Shown here piece by piece: positions 44,264 through 54,306 of a DNA stretch of 64,000 bases (its first letter is position 1; each line of letters opens with the position of its first letter). The position numbers and the translations under genes are program-made. Under the pieces are notes generated by a model that was not told the DNA's origin, searched no databases, and saw only the letters and a program-made list of their open reading frames with translations. Source of the DNA: Nostoc sp. ATCC 43529 (GTDB lineage Bacteria; Cyanobacteriota; Cyanobacteriia; Cyanobacteriales; Nostocaceae); assembly GCA_003326205.1 (NCBI GenBank), contig LWTK01000035.1, positions 29,930 through 93,929 on the forward strand. The letters are read 5' to 3'.

Positions 44264-44384
44264 ATGATTTTACACTTCGTGTAATTAGCACTGCATCCAT
44301 TAAATCAAATAAGGCATCCCTACTATTACCCAGGATGGTATATACGCCTTGCCGAAATTGTTTAAGTTGTTGGATAGTTGTCAT
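44253..44384 (-). pseudogene. Transposase N-terminal fragment of the same element
   Basis: Reading from ATG 44384 on the minus strand gives about 43 residues (TTIQQLKQFRQGVYTILGNS, then DALFDLMDAVLI) that resemble the start of the same transposase. The frame shifts into the C-terminal fragment at about 44260, marking the deletion joint. Confidence 0.65.
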
Positions 44385-44676
44385 GGTCAAGCTGATTTTT
44401 TTCCAAATTCCAGCATTGACCACTTTGTGGTCGGTTTCACAATCCACGACCACTTTTTTTCTGGAATTCTTAATGATTATCATTATTGTACATATTTTGA
44501 AGTATTTATAATACATAGTTGGGAAATGTTGTGTATGCTTTGAAACTGACTTGAGAGTACTTTTCATCCGTAATCTGATTTGGCTTGCGTTCCCTCATAT
44601 CGCTTTTAGTCTAAACTCCAGCCATGAGCGACTGCCGTGCAAAGAAGAAAACAAAAAGAAGGACTTTTGCACTCTT

Positions 44677-44770
44677 ACTCCATGAACACAATTCACAACG
44701 AAGGAATGAAAATATTTCTTTCCTAGTCACCAGTCTCCAGTAAAGAGTCGCTATTTTCAAGGCAGGTCTA
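44677..44770. repeat. Dispersed ~90-bp repeat, copy B
   Basis: Runs from ACTCCATGAAC through AAGGAATGAAAATATTTCTT to CTATTTTCAAGGCAGGTCTA. See copies at 34534-34620 and 50607-50700. Confidence 0.75.
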
Positions 44771-44893
44771 ATCAACAATTTGTGTAGATTCCGATCTCAA
44801 AATTAAAAGACCGGATTGCTCAATGCGAACAATACGGTCTGAGGTTTATTTAATAGACTTGGTAGGGAGCTGAACTCCACAATTTTTCACTAT

Positions 44894-45490
44894 TTAAACA
44901 GCTGCTTCACTCTCTTCTTCAGCAGCAGCGTTAATTTGGGGTGGCAGAAGGCTGACAATAACTCGCTCTGGTTCAGCTAGAGGTGTCACACCGTCAGGAA
45001 AAGATATATCGCTGATACTTAAACTGTCTCCAATTTTTAGGTTAGAGACATCAATATCAATGAACTCTGGGATGTTTTCAGGCGCACAACTCACCTGCAA
45101 TTCAGTAACAACGGTGTCTAATACACCACCTTCTTGTTTAACACCAACAGCATCTCCCACAAAACGCAGCCGTACTTCTACATTTGTGTCCCCGTGACCG
45201 GCAACAGCAAAAAAGCTGAGGTGGTAAGGCGTACCCTTTGCCGGATGAAGTTGAAGTTCCCGTATTAAAGCTTTACCCCGCCAAGGTGCATCGGTAATGT
45301 TTAAGTCAATCAGAGTATTGTTGACTGAAGCTCTTTTGAGCAAGCGTTCAACGGTTTTGGCATTAATGGTCAAAGAGATTGATTCTGTACCCTTGTGACC
45401 GTATAAATTTGCTGGGATTTCTCCAGAACGGCGCAAAGCTTTGGGCTTGCTGCCTTCTGGCCGCTTTTGACATTCGACTGTAATCGCCAT
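44894..45490 (-). CDS. rplY: 50S ribosomal protein L25 (CTC type)
   Basis: L25 binds 5S rRNA. This 198-residue long form (CTC/TL5) has the N-terminal 5S-binding domain ([19 protein letters not shown], then LINVTDAPW-like [18 protein letters not shown]) and the C-terminal beta domain ([39 protein letters not shown]), ending in an acidic tail. ATG 45490. It lies downstream of purA on the same strand; the 111-base gap is full of TTGTCATTTGTCAGTTG-type repeats. The purA-rplY order is common in cyanobacteria. Confidence 0.95.
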   Translation of the reverse strand: MAITVECQKRPEGSKPKALRRSGEIPANLYGHKGTESISLTINAKTVERLLKRASVNNTLIDLNITDAPWRGKALIRELQLHPAKGTPYHLSFFAVAGHGDTNVEVRLRFVGDAVGVKQEGGVLDTVVTELQVSCAPENIPEFIDIDVSNLKIGDSLSISDISFPDGVTPLAEPERVIVSLLPPQINAAAEEESEAAV

Positions 45491-45601
45491 AGAACTTGTC
45501 CTTTGTCAGTTGTCATTTGTCAGTTGTCAGTTGCCAGTTGTCATTTGTCTTTTGTCATTTGTAATTTACTAATGACTAATGACCAATGACTAATGACCAA
45601 T
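45491..45601. repeat. GTCAGTTGTCATTT / TAATGACCAATGAC tandem repeats
   Basis: The purA-rplY gap consists of short repeats of TTGTCA(G/T)TTG and ACTAATGACCAATG, the same class as at 2456-2522. Confidence 0.85.
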
Positions 45602-47197
<1,596 letters not shown>

Positions 47198-47325
47198 GAG
47201 GATGTTTGAAAAGTATTTTGCTGTGATTTATGCACTTTTAGATTCCTCTTAGTCTCCTTTTTCAGGAGGATTTAGGGGAATCTAAAACATTTTGCTACCA
47301 ACAATAGAACTTTTCAAATATCCTC
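47198..47325. mobile_element. MITE family 2, copy 1 (128 bp)
   Basis: Ends GAGGATGTTTGAAAAGT and ACTTTTCAAATATCCTC are inverted with one mismatch, and TTA flanks both sides. The inner TTTTGCTGTGATTT recurs inverted as AAATCACAGCAAAA in the copy at 50269-50431. Confidence 0.78.
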
Positions 47326-47771
47326 TTATACTGGTGTAAATAAGTAAAGGCAAAAAAAATGTTTTGCACTTTTCCGGATTGTTATAAAATTAAGATTTAG
47401 CTCATACGTAGTTAAATTTCTATTATTTGCTATTTCATGCTAAAAAAAAGTATTTATAGATTACCCTATCCGTGTATCACTAAATTATTTGAGAAGTTTT
47501 CGGTACATTTTTTAAAAAAAAAAATTTATAACATGACAGTAACTTAACTCAAATACTTAATTCTTTTGTAACAATTCTGTGCCAGCTTTGTCTCACCAAA
47601 AGCAAACTAAGCAAAGATAATTTATAAAAAACTAATAGCTAAAAAGCTTATATAGTAATCCTTCCACTTTATCTTATACCTTTATATCAGCTATGCTATA
47701 TCTACACCGACTTAAGCAGTTATGTTTGAGTTGAGAAGCTTAAATGATGCACCTTATCGAGCTGTAATAAC
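47326..47771. other. AT-rich intergenic region upstream of the TIR gene
   Basis: About 445 AT-rich bases with an A-run near 47514-47524. No gene or RNA recognised; the TIR gene promoter should be near its end. Confidence 0.5.
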
Positions 47772-49034
47772 ATGGAAGATAAATCGGTTAAACTTTTTAT
47801 TTCCTACTCACATAGAGATGAAGAACTTAGGCAGCAATTAGATAAGCACTTAGCTTCCCTGAAACGGCAAAAAGTGATAGAAGCTTGGCACGATCGCAAA
47901 ATTGAAGCAGGAATGGAATGGGCAAAGCAAATCGATAATAATCTGAACAAAGCTGACATAATCTTGCTGTTAATTAGCCCTGATTTTATTTTCTCAAATT
48001 ATTGCTCTGAAATTGAAATGGAACAGGCAATTAAGCGGCATGAGGCTGGAGAAGCGATAGTCGTCCCTATTATCATAGAACCTTGTGACTGGACATGGCT
48101 TGTTTTCAGCAAATACCAAGCTTTTCCTAAGAATGCAAAGCCGATAACTACTTGGACAAATGTAAACGAAGCCTTTTTGGATGTGATTCAGGGGATTCGT
48201 ACAGTAGCAGAACGTTTATTTGAGCAGCACCAGCAAAAATTAAAGGCGAAGGAAACAGCAAAAGCTCGATATCTAAAAAAGGTTGAGGAAATTTTATCTT
48301 TTGATGGAGAAATATCTATCCCTGGACAAGATACTTTAGAAGAACTTCGAGAAGAATTGAGATTGACTCTTGAAGAAGCTAGCGAATTAAAAACCCGCGC
48401 TTTTGAGCCTTACAAAACATATAAGGAAAATCTGCAAAGATACAATAAAACTTTTCTGAAGATAATTCAACATGAGTATCCCCTTAGCGATAAAAACAAA
48501 CAGGCTTTGAAGCTTCGCCAAAGAGATTTAGGAATAAAATCTGAGGATGCAGAGCAAATTGAAAAACAGATTCTTACTCAGGTAAAAGCTAAACATCTAG
48601 ATAAAGTCGAACAAGAGGATTTCCAAAAACAGCGACAAGGAAAAGCCGAAATAGATAAACAGTTAGATCTAGAAAAAAAACGAGAAAAAGCCAATACTTC
48701 TCAGCAGTATTTAGAACTTAAAGACGAAGATGTAGTCTCCATCCCAGTGATGGCTATCCAAGAGTCGCAGCAACAGCCAGAGGTTATTTCAAAAAGTATT
48801 GAAACTGCTGCCAAATCTCAACCAGCAAGCGAAGTATCTACTCTCTTAGACTCAGCATTTTTACAGAATTGTCAACGAGAACTCGCCCGTTATATTGGGC
48901 CAATAGCACGTTTTATTCTTGAGGATACTCTGGCTGAATATCCTCGAATACTACCACAAGAACTGGTTGAGCTACTATCTGCCGAAATCCCCAATCCTCA
49001 AAATGCAAAACAGTTCAAGGAACATCTATTATAA
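47772..49034 (+). CDS. TIR-domain protein with DUF8082-like C-terminus
   Basis: A 420-residue protein. The TIR domain covers about 6-150: VKLFISYSHRDEELRQQLD, then ILLLISPDFIFSNYCSEIEM, where Glu82 is the likely NADase residue, and VVPIIIEPCDW. A charged coiled region follows (about 155-330). Residues about 360-420 (FLQNCQRELARYIGPIARFI, then DTLAEYPRILPQELVELLS) match a small C-terminal domain found on cyanobacterial kinases and cyclases (DUF8082, as I recall). TIR domains cleave NAD or mediate assembly. No Thoeris or CBASS partner is beside it. Confidence 0.88.
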   Translation: MEDKSVKLFISYSHRDEELRQQLDKHLASLKRQKVIEAWHDRKIEAGMEWAKQIDNNLNKADIILLLISPDFIFSNYCSEIEMEQAIKRHEAGEAIVVPIIIEPCDWTWLVFSKYQAFPKNAKPITTWTNVNEAFLDVIQGIRTVAERLFEQHQQKLKAKETAKARYLKKVEEILSFDGEISIPGQDTLEELREELRLTLEEASELKTRAFEPYKTYKENLQRYNKTFLKIIQHEYPLSDKNKQALKLRQRDLGIKSEDAEQIEKQILTQVKAKHLDKVEQEDFQKQRQGKAEIDKQLDLEKKREKANTSQQYLELKDEDVVSIPVMAIQESQQQPEVISKSIETAAKSQPASEVSTLLDSAFLQNCQRELARYIGPIARFILEDTLAEYPRILPQELVELLSAEIPNPQNAKQFKEHLL

Positions 49035-49991
49035 CTGATTTTGATTGCGATCTACTTTTTTGACAAGCCTCTTGAGCGCAATTTCTAAACTAGTTTTCAT
49101 GCGCGTAAAAGCATCGGCTAAATGCCCTATTTCATCATTTGAGTGTTTCTTGAATTCAATATCCATTTCGCCTAAACTTACTGCCTCTGCAACTTGGGTG
49201 ATTCGATTAAGAGGTTGAACAACATATTGTTTCAACCAGAGGGTTGCTAAGAAGATAGTCACAGCAAAAATTGCGGTAAAAATTCCTATAATCAAGATAA
49301 AATTTTCATTGGTAATTTTATATACTTGTTCGGCAGGGATATAAATCATCTTAGTACCGATAATTTTGTTTAATTCCCAGCCAAACCCTTGATTGGCTCC
49401 ATATTTACCTTGTTCGTATAAAATCTGTAATGATTTAGGAGATTTCTCTAGACTGGTATGACAGATCAAGCAACTACTTTGAGTAATTTTGATAGGACGA
49501 GAAGTATAAAATTTCTTTTTTCCATCAATCGTGAGAAAACCCTGAGCTATATTTTGCCCCCCTAATTTATCTTGTTCGCTTAATCTCTCTATAATCTTTA
49601 TCTCTTCCTCTGTAGCTAGATCGTTGGAATTAGTCGGGTTAATCATCGCATCTTTATAAATATATTCTCCGTACTTATCTTTGTAACTATTAGTCAGAAT
49701 ATTAAATACTTCACTTACAGCGTAGGAAGGAATAGACTCTAATAAGAATTTCTGTTCTGATTGCTTTTCTAACAGAGGATTCACTTTATCCTGGTTATAT
49801 TTCCGAATAGAGTCCATAGTTGAGATAAGTACATTAGCTTGTCTATTTAATTCATGCTCTGTATTACTACGAAGAATGTTATAACAAAAAATACTACTAA
49901 CAATAATCCCTAACAAAAAAATTGCGAACATTAGAGTAGTCAGCTTTTTGCTTAGGTTAAAATTCCTCGGTATTAGTGCAAATATTTTCAT
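49029..49991 (-). CDS. Membrane sensor with c-type heme DUF3365 (Tll0287-like) domain and HAMP
   Basis: A 320-residue protein with membrane segments at about 18-38 and 228-250. Between them is a periplasmic PAS-like domain of the Tll0287/DUF3365 type with a c-heme site CLICH at 174-178. A HAMP domain follows (VVQPLNRITQVAEAVSLGEM) and then the chain ends without kinase or cyclase, so an output partner must be separate. Such domains sense redox state or gases. Its 3' end overlaps the TIR gene by six bases tail to tail. Start ATG 49991. Confidence 0.88.
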   Translation of the reverse strand: MKIFALIPRNFNLSKKLTTLMFAIFLLGIIVSSIFCYNILRSNTEHELNRQANVLISTMDSIRKYNQDKVNPLLEKQSEQKFLLESIPSYAVSEVFNILTNSYKDKYGEYIYKDAMINPTNSNDLATEEEIKIIERLSEQDKLGGQNIAQGFLTIDGKKKFYTSRPIKITQSSCLICHTSLEKSPKSLQILYEQGKYGANQGFGWELNKIIGTKMIYIPAEQVYKITNENFILIIGIFTAIFAVTIFLATLWLKQYVVQPLNRITQVAEAVSLGEMDIEFKKHSNDEIGHLADAFTRMKTSLEIALKRLVKKVDRNQNQL

Positions 49992-50268
49992 TATTTTGAG
50001 CCTATCCTTAATTTAATTTGTACTGAATTTGTTTGATGTTTTTAATCAAACTCTAGCCGTGGTTCAATGATAGGTAAGATTCTGATAACAAATTCCCTTT
50101 CTTATACATTCTCCTCACGCATAAAAGTATTACGTAAAAAGAAGTAGTAAATTAGCAAACCTAAGTAAGATAATTTTTTTCAGCTTTAATTTCTGAATGT
50201 GCAGGCATTCTGGCTCAATGTTTCTAAATTTTGCTCAGAGGAAATTAGTCTTTTTCCACTTACTGTAA
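49992..50268. other. Intergenic region, no gene seen
   Basis: AT-rich sequence upstream of the heme sensor gene; its promoter should lie here. Confidence 0.45.
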
Positions 50269-50431
50269 GAGGACGTTTGAAAAGTTGTCTTGTTCAGTAT
50301 CGAAAAGTTCTAGATCCCGCTAAATCCACTTACTTCCTCATGCTTGAAACCCTGAAGATTGAAGAAGTTTCCTTAAAAAATGGGAGCTAAAAGCCCCTAA
50401 AATCACAGCAAAACACTTTTCAAACAACCTC
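50269..50431. mobile_element. MITE family 2, copy 2 (163 bp)
   Basis: Ends GAGGACGTTTGAAAAGT and ACTTTTCAAACAACCTC are inverted with two mismatches. It shares AAATCACAGCAAAA with the copy at 47198-47325 in opposite orientation. No clear target duplication. Confidence 0.72.
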
Positions 50432-50606
50432 AAACCACATTCAGTAAATCAACTGCCCGTTTATTTGTTATCTCTCCACACTTATCATACAATTATTTTT
50501 AGTGATCGCAATATTGTTCACAATTTGTTTGTGATTCAAAACATTAGTTAAATTTTGACAATTTGTTTAACGCTCTAAGCTTGACACAAAAATTTTTTGA
50601 AAAGAC

Positions 50607-50700
50607 ACTCCACGAGTACAATTCTCTGCAAAGGAATGAAAATATATCTTTCCTAGTGGCCAGCCCCCAATATCCAATCCCTATTTTACAGGCAGGTCTA
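50607..50700. repeat. Dispersed ~90-bp repeat, copy C
   Basis: Runs from ACTCCACGAG through AAGGAATGAAAATATATCTT to CTATTTTACAGGCAGGTCTA. It closely matches the copy at 44677-44770. Confidence 0.75.
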
Positions 50701-50983
50701 TTGGCATTAATTCTCTTTTATAAAATTCTGAGTCTGGTTTCCTTGACTCATACTTTGCAACTGTCTCATTTACTGAGACAATTAACTACTGAGTAAAAAT
50801 AATATAAAAAATTAATATATATTAAAAACTAGCGGTTTTATTTCTAGTTATTGTGTATTGATGATTATAACCAAAAATCAATCAATATGTTTACAACTTG
50901 AACAGATTATATTCTCTACTTGTGTTGTGAAAAATTTTCAGATATTTTCAGCATTTATTTTAGTTTTTAATTAATTGTAATTA
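50701..50983. other. AT-rich intergenic region upstream of histidine kinase
   Basis: No gene seen; likely promoter region of the kinase. Confidence 0.45.
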
Positions 50984-52807
50984 ATGTATGGTAGATGGGC
51001 CAACAAGGGCGATCGCATGATAAAAAAATGGTCTGGAGTCCAAAAGCACAAAGCAATATTCATCTTGGCGTTGTCAATTGTATTTACTAATACTCTAATT
51101 TCCTATGACAACACTATTAAGTTGATTTATAACCGTCAATTTGTGATACACTCTCACAAATTTATTACTCAATTACAAATTATACAAAGTACACTACAAT
51201 ATACTGAAAATACACAACGTAATTATATAATTACATCTGATATAGAAGCTCTCAAAGCATATAATCGGGGATATGAAGAAAGCGATCGCCATCTCCAAAA
51301 CCTGAGTAAATTAATTGGTAATAATCCCCAAAAGCAGCAGTGGTTTTCTTTATTGAAGCAAAAAGTTAGTAACAGATTCAACACGCTACGGCAAGAAATA
51401 TACTTAAAAGAAAATCAGGGACTGCCAGCAACTCAAAAGCTAATTTTGTCTAAACAAGACAAGGAAATTGGCAAAGAAATTCAACAGCTAATTGAGGATT
51501 CTCTAAAGACAGAACAAAATTTATTACAGCAAGAGTTACAAAAGTCACAAGCAATTTACCAAAAAGCTGTAATTAGATTTTTGATGACCGTTGTTTTACA
51601 TTTGCTGTTAGTAGCTTTACTGTATAAATTATTGTGTAATTACGTTAAACAACTTCAGCAAGCAGAAGATAAAATTCGCGAACAAAATTTGCTGCTGGAT
51701 GTAGCGAAAGATGCAATTGTGGTGCAAAATATCGACAACCAAATTTTATTTTGGAATCAAGGTGCCCAGAGTCTCTACGGCTGGAAAGTTGAGGAAGCTG
51801 TGGGTAAAAATATTGAGCAATTTTTGTATCAAGGTTCGCCACAGATAGAAGATGCTTACTTAAGTGTGATAAATACTGGTGAGTGGCGGGGTGAATTGTA
51901 TCAACTGACAAAAGAAGGTAAGGAAATTATCGTTGAAAGTCGGTGGGTATTGTTACCAGATAATAATGGACAACTCAAATCGATTTTGAGCGTGAATACC
52001 GAAATTACACAGCAGAAACAATTAGAAGCTCAACTTTTGCGATCGCAACGTTTGGAGAGTATCGGTAGTCTAACTAGCGGTATCGTCCATGACCTCAATA
52101 ATCTACTATCGCCGATTTTAATGTCAGTTCAGTTGTTGCAAAAGAAATGTCCTGATTCTCAAAGTCAGAAAGTACTACAAACCCTAGAAAATAATGTTAA
52201 ACGCAGTGCTAATTTGCTCAAGCAAATTTTGACTTTTGCACGGGGTATTGAAAGCAAGCGGACAATTGTTGAAATTGAGCCTATATTAGCAGAAATTGAG
52301 CAAATTATTACTCAAACATTTTCTGATTCTATTATCTGCCAAATAGATATTCCCAAAAATCTTTGGCATGTCCGGGGAGACGCAACTCAACTACATCAAG
52401 TGCTGATGAATTTAGTAGTCAACGCCCGTGACGCCATGCTTGATGGCGGTATATTGAGAATTGTGGCGGAAAATGTCGTAATTAGCGAACATTATGCTCA
52501 AATTAATATTGATGCTAAAGTGGGTTCTTATATTGCGATTGTAGTGACAGATACTGGTATTGGTATGTCCTCAGAAGTCCAACAACGGATTTTTGAACCA
52601 TTTTTCACCACCAAAGATGTAACCAAAGGTACGGGTTTAGGGCTTTCCACTGCTCTAGGCATCGTTAAGAATCACGGTGGTTTTGTCAATCTTTACAGTC
52701 AGGTGGGCAGAGGTACTGAATTTACAGTGTACTTACCAGCTTTAACATCTAGGGAAACCCCTTCATTTTCCCAAGAACTCGAATCAGTTATGGGAGAAGG
52801 CTATTGA
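50984..52807 (+). CDS. Membrane sensor histidine kinase (CHASE3-like, PAS, HisKA, HATPase)
   Basis: A 607-residue kinase. Membrane segments at about 23-41 and 197-217 frame a helical extracytoplasmic CHASE3-like domain. A PAS domain follows at about 235-345 (AIVVQNIDNQILFWNQGAQS). HisKA has the phospho-acceptor His369 in GIVHDLNNLLSPI, and HATPase motifs are NLVVNARDAM, VTDTGIGM, PFFTTK and GTGLGLST. No receiver domain is present. Start could be ATG 50984 or ATG 51017 (MIKKWSG). No response regulator is adjacent, so it is an orphan kinase. Confidence 0.92.
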   Translation: MYGRWANKGDRMIKKWSGVQKHKAIFILALSIVFTNTLISYDNTIKLIYNRQFVIHSHKFITQLQIIQSTLQYTENTQRNYIITSDIEALKAYNRGYEESDRHLQNLSKLIGNNPQKQQWFSLLKQKVSNRFNTLRQEIYLKENQGLPATQKLILSKQDKEIGKEIQQLIEDSLKTEQNLLQQELQKSQAIYQKAVIRFLMTVVLHLLLVALLYKLLCNYVKQLQQAEDKIREQNLLLDVAKDAIVVQNIDNQILFWNQGAQSLYGWKVEEAVGKNIEQFLYQGSPQIEDAYLSVINTGEWRGELYQLTKEGKEIIVESRWVLLPDNNGQLKSILSVNTEITQQKQLEAQLLRSQRLESIGSLTSGIVHDLNNLLSPILMSVQLLQKKCPDSQSQKVLQTLENNVKRSANLLKQILTFARGIESKRTIVEIEPILAEIEQIITQTFSDSIICQIDIPKNLWHVRGDATQLHQVLMNLVVNARDAMLDGGILRIVAENVVISEHYAQINIDAKVGSYIAIVVTDTGIGMSSEVQQRIFEPFFTTKDVTKGTGLGLSTALGIVKNHGGFVNLYSQVGRGTEFTVYLPALTSRETPSFSQELESVMGEGY

Positions 52808-52909
52808 AGAAGGCAGCTATGCTGGAGGCAGAGGGCAGAAGGTTTCGTTCAGATGGGGATTCAAAACCAACCATGACGATAGCCACCAAATTGAAAATTT
52901 GGTGGGGGT
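52808..52909. other. Intergenic repeat-rich gap
   Basis: Contains AATTTTGGTGG / CCACCAAATT inverted arms near 52882-52906 (ACCAAATTGAAAATTTGGT), a possible terminator for the kinase gene or a repeat. No gene. Confidence 0.4.
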
Positions 52910-52918
52910 CTTAAACCC

Positions 52919-53113
52919 CATTGGTGTCAACTTAAGCTCAAAGCTATATCAGACAGGGGTTTTGCCCATCACTGGCGCCCTCATCCCCTAACCCCTTCTC
53001 CTGTGGGAGAAGGGGAATTAAATCTCTGGCTCCCCTCTCCCTTTGGGAGAGGGGCTGGGGGTGAGGGCAAAACCTTCTCACAAACCGGGTTTCACGTTAA
53101 GTTGACACCAATG
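52919..53113. mobile_element. MITE copy 2 (195 bp) with 9-bp target duplication
   Basis: Ends CATTGGTGTCAACTTAA and TTAAGTTGACACCAATG are perfect inverted repeats of 17 bp. CTTAAACCC flanks both sides (52910-52918 and 53114-53122). The body is the reverse orientation of the copy at 8304-8497, including the CTCTCCC/GGGAGAG arms. Confidence 0.94.
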
Positions 53114-53256
53114 CTTAAACCCTTGCTCCCTCCGGCCCTTGCGATGGTTCGGGCAATCAGAGAAGGGATAAATCCATAAAAGCCTCCTGCCCTCTGCCCT
53201 CTGCCTTTCTTCGGTCAGCACATCAATACCAAAACCCCGATGCAGAAAAATTTTAT

Positions 53257-54120
53257 TCATCGCAAAATTTGTTCAATCATACGGTTGGCTTGGGAAGCAT
53301 AACTACCACCAAATAAATTGAAGTGATTCAAAATGTGATAAAGATTATAAAGTGTTTTTCTTTGCTCATAACCTGCATCTACAGGAAAGACTTCGTTATA
53401 ACCCTTGTAAAACGCCGGCGAGAAACCACCAAACAATTCTGTCATAGCAATATCAACTTCGCGATCGCCAAAATAAGTTGCCGGATCGAATATCACAGGT
53501 TCTCCCGACACAGTACACCCAGCATTTCCACCCCATAAATCACCATGTACCAAGGAAGGTTGTACTTGATGATTTGCCAACAATTGAGGAATAGCCGCTA
53601 ATAACCGATCTTGTTGAGGAAAATTACCTCCACGTCGCCTTGCTAATTGAAATTGATAACCCAGGCGATGCTTAGCATAAAATTCCACCCAGTCTGGCGT
53701 CCAAGTATTAATTTGGGGCGTCGAACCAATAGTATTGTTAATTTTCCAACCAAAACCTTGACTACTGCTAGCTTTATGCATCGCCGCCAGTTGGCGTCCC
53801 ATCTCTTCCCACGATTTGGAATTAGCGCTTCCCATTTCCAACCATTCAAGGACAATGTAAGCAGAATTACCAGCCACACCCCAACAAATAGGTTTAGGAA
53901 CCCGAATACTAGCCGTAACTAGCATTTCCTCTAACCCCAGCGCCTCAGCCTCGAACATTGCAAATTGAGATGCTTGGTTGAGTTTCACAAAGTACGTAAT
54001 TTCGTCATTAGAGACAGCATAACCTTGGTTGATGCATCCGCCACCAACCGATCGCCGTTGTTGGCTTTGAAATTTTTCGCCAGTTATTTGGCTAATATGT
54101 GCGTCGATTTGAGTCCACAT
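53257..54120 (-). CDS. Fructosamine kinase family protein
   Basis: A 287-residue kinase of the fructosamine/ketosamine-3-kinase family, which phosphorylates sugar-amine adducts to remove protein glycation. It shows the nucleotide-binding region GGCINQGYAV, the lysine block YFVKLN, the catalytic SLVHGDLWGGNAG and metal site VIFDPATYFGDREVD. The length is typical. Start ATG 54120. It stands alone; the neighbour on the other side is a divergent exoprotein gene. Confidence 0.92.
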   Translation of the reverse strand: MWTQIDAHISQITGEKFQSQQRRSVGGGCINQGYAVSNDEITYFVKLNQASQFAMFEAEALGLEEMLVTASIRVPKPICWGVAGNSAYIVLEWLEMGSANSKSWEEMGRQLAAMHKASSSQGFGWKINNTIGSTPQINTWTPDWVEFYAKHRLGYQFQLARRRGGNFPQQDRLLAAIPQLLANHQVQPSLVHGDLWGGNAGCTVSGEPVIFDPATYFGDREVDIAMTELFGGFSPAFYKGYNEVFPVDAGYEQRKTLYNLYHILNHFNLFGGSYASQANRMIEQILR

Positions 54121-54306
54121 GGTTAGGGGGGAGTAGGAGAGTGTGGGAGATGGGGAGATTGGGGGATGAGGAAGCTTTTGAAGTTCATTAATGAGGCTTT
54201 GAAGTGGATAAACAAAATTTTAACTCTCGCTCATCTCCCCATTCTTGACTCCCCAATTTACTAACTGTATTTTATAGTAAGATTTATCACAATAATTAAT
54301 ATTTTT

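Larger units (their letters stand above)
43652..44621 (-). mobile_element. Internally deleted insertion sequence with perfect 16-bp inverted ends
   Basis: CTGGAGTTTAGACTAA at 43652-43667 and its exact reverse complement at 44606-44621 bound 970 bases. Inside, on the minus strand, lie the first ~42 and last ~180 residues of one transposase in different frames. The same end sequence occurs alone at 19166-19181. The intact ends mean it might still be moved by a transposase supplied elsewhere. Confidence 0.85.

Noticed and set aside
47772..49034. Thoeris or CBASS antiphage system
   Set aside because: A TIR domain alone is not enough; no ThsA, cyclase or SAVED/other effector lies beside it.
50563..50796. 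77-codon plus-strand ORF
   Set aside because: It runs through dispersed repeat copy C and has no conserved features.
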